DNA of 5,939 bases, taken from an uncultured Collinsella sp. Lineage in GTDB: Bacteria; Actinomycetota; Coriobacteriia; Coriobacteriales; Coriobacteriaceae. The notes under the pieces were generated by a model. The model had not been told where the DNA came from. It saw only the letters and a list, made by a program, of their open reading frames with translations, and ran no database searches. The stretch is taken from assembly GCA_900551655.1 (NCBI GenBank), contig URWM01000108.1, positions 1-5,939 of the forward strand. The letters run 5' to 3'. A program made the translations under genes and the position numbers. This document shows positions 4,926-5,939 of this stretch, one piece after another; the stretch's first letter is position 1; each line of letters starts with the position of its first letter.

Positions 4926-5939
4926 TTAGGCGTTCTTGCTCATGACCTCGTCCACGATGGACTTGGGCGCGGGCTCATAAGAGTCGAACTGCATCGTGTA
5001 GGATGCACGGCCCTGGGTCTGGGAGCGAAGGTCGGTAGCGTAACCGAACATCTCGCCCAGCGGCACCTTGGCACGGATGAGCTTGCTGTTCTTGCGATCC
5101 TCCATGCCCTCGATCTTGCCGCGGCGACCGGAGAGGTTGCCCATAACGTCGCCCATGTACTGCTCGGGGGTCTCAACCTCGACCTTCTCGACGGGCTCGA
5201 GCAGGACGGGGTCGGACTTCTTGAGGGCGTCCTTGATAGCCATGGAACCGGCGATCTTGAAGGCGGCCTCGGAGGAGTCGACCTCGTGGTAAGAACCGTC
5301 GAACAGGGTGACCTTAACGTCGAGGACCGGGAAGCCGGCGATAACACCGGTGTTCAGGGCCTCCTGGATGCCCTTGTCGATGGACGGGATGTACTCCTTG
5401 GGCACGACGCCGCCGACGATAGCGTTGACGAACTCGTAGCCGAAGCCCTCCTCCATCTTCTCGAGCTTGATGACGGCGTGGCCGTACTGACCGCGACCGC
5501 CGGACTGACGGACGAACTTGCCCTCAGCCTTCTCGACGTCGTGACCAGCGGTCTCGCGGTAGGCAACCTGGGGCTTACCAACGTTAGCGTCAACCTTGAA
5601 CTCACGGAGCAGACGGTCGACGATGATCTCGAGGTGCAGCTCGCCCATGCCGGCGATGATGGTCTGGCCGGTCTCGTGGTTGGTGGACACCTGGAAGGTC
5701 GGGTCCTCCTCGGCGAGCTTGGTCAGAGCCAGGGACATCTTGTCCTGCTCGGCCTTGGTCTTGGGCTCGATGGCAACGTCGATAACGGGCTTAGCGAACT
5801 CGATCTTCTCGAGGACGATCTCCTTGCCCTCGGCGCACAGGGTGTCACCGGTGGTGGAGTTCTTGAAACCGACGCAAGCAACGATGTCGCCGGCAGCGGC
5901 GTCGTCACGGTCGATACGCTCGGCAGCGTTCATCTCGAG
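4926..5939 (-). CDS. fusA: Elongation factor G, C-terminal 337 residues (runs off right edge)
   Basis: EF-G is the GTPase that drives ribosomal translocation and, with RRF, recycling. The fragment corresponds to roughly the second half of the protein (from about E. coli residue 370), covering the end of domain II and domains III to V; the GTP-binding G domain lies beyond the window. Seen here are [11 protein letters not shown] (58-68 of the fragment), [15 protein letters not shown] in domain III (96-110), [10 protein letters not shown] at the III/IV boundary (120-129), [15 protein letters not shown] in domain IV (176-190), [10 protein letters not shown] with the domain-IV tip His218 (E. coli His583), and [17 protein letters not shown] in domain V (263-279). 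The frame is open to 5939, so the Met at 5931-5933 is internal. Codon use is strongly biased, as expected for a highly expressed gene. rpsJ follows after 60 bp. Confidence 0.97.
   Translation of the reverse strand, partial: LEMNAAERIDRDDAAAGDIVACVGFKNSTTGDTLCAEGKEIVLEKIEFAKPVIDVAIEPKTKAEQDKMSLALTKLAEEDPTFQVSTNHETGQTIIAGMGELHLEIIVDRLLREFKVDANVGKPQVAYRETAGHDVEKAEGKFVRQSGGRGQYGHAVIKLEKMEEGFGYEFVNAIVGGVVPKEYIPSIDKGIQEALNTGVIAGFPVLDVKVTLFDGSYHEVDSSEAAFKIAGSMAIKDALKKSDPVLLEPVEKVEVETPEQYMGDVMGNLSGRRGKIEGMEDRKNSKLIRAKVPLGEMFGYATDLRSQTQGRASYTMQFDSYEPAPKSIVDEVMSKNA

Noticed and set aside
5934..5939. CTCGAG (XhoI site) at the right edge as a cloning junction
   Set aside because: It encodes Leu-Glu in frame with EF-G, where a similar sequence is expected, so it is ordinary coding sequence at the window edge.

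Overview
The window looks like the end of a short-read bacterial contig of fairly high GC (about 60% by eye). From recall, the EF-G and S10 proteins and the fab gene set resemble those of the Coriobacteriia (for example Collinsella); this assignment was not tested. The first 47 bases are not genomic. They are an Illumina Nextera i5 adapter: the tail of the P5 sequence, an 8-base index and the transposase mosaic end. Biological sequence begins at 48.

Layout. From 3488 leftwards on the minus strand runs a type II fatty-acid synthesis operon in the order fabH, acpP, fabK, fabD, fabG. FabG is cut off after 100 codons by the contig end. Gaps are short (53, 2 and 30 bp) and fabK overlaps fabD, so the genes are probably co-transcribed. 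The order matches the core of the Streptococcus/Firmicutes fab cluster, where fabF, accB, fabZ and the remaining acc genes follow; here they would lie off the left edge. On the plus strand, divergent from fabH, is a single-domain biotin protein ligase gene (birA, 3665-4441). Its substrate is the biotin carrier of acetyl-CoA carboxylase, so both sides of the divergent intergenic region serve fatty-acid synthesis. That 176-bp region holds two almost identical 18-bp copies of an imperfect palindrome 48 bp apart, the best candidate for an undescribed operator here.

To the right, convergent with birA, lies a translation unit on the minus strand: the C-terminal half of fusA (EF-G), which runs off the window, then rpsJ (S10), which appears to start with TTG behind a strong Shine-Dalgarno. 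A 13-bp-stem terminator follows 20 bp beyond the rpsJ stop. No tuf lies between fusA and rpsJ, and no rplC follows rpsJ, so S10 is uncoupled from the usual S10 operon at this locus.

I saw no tRNA, rRNA, CRISPR array, insertion sequence, phage gene or defence gene. This is mostly core housekeeping DNA. The points worth a second look are the duplicated operator-like motif, the rpsJ arrangement and the adapter contamination.
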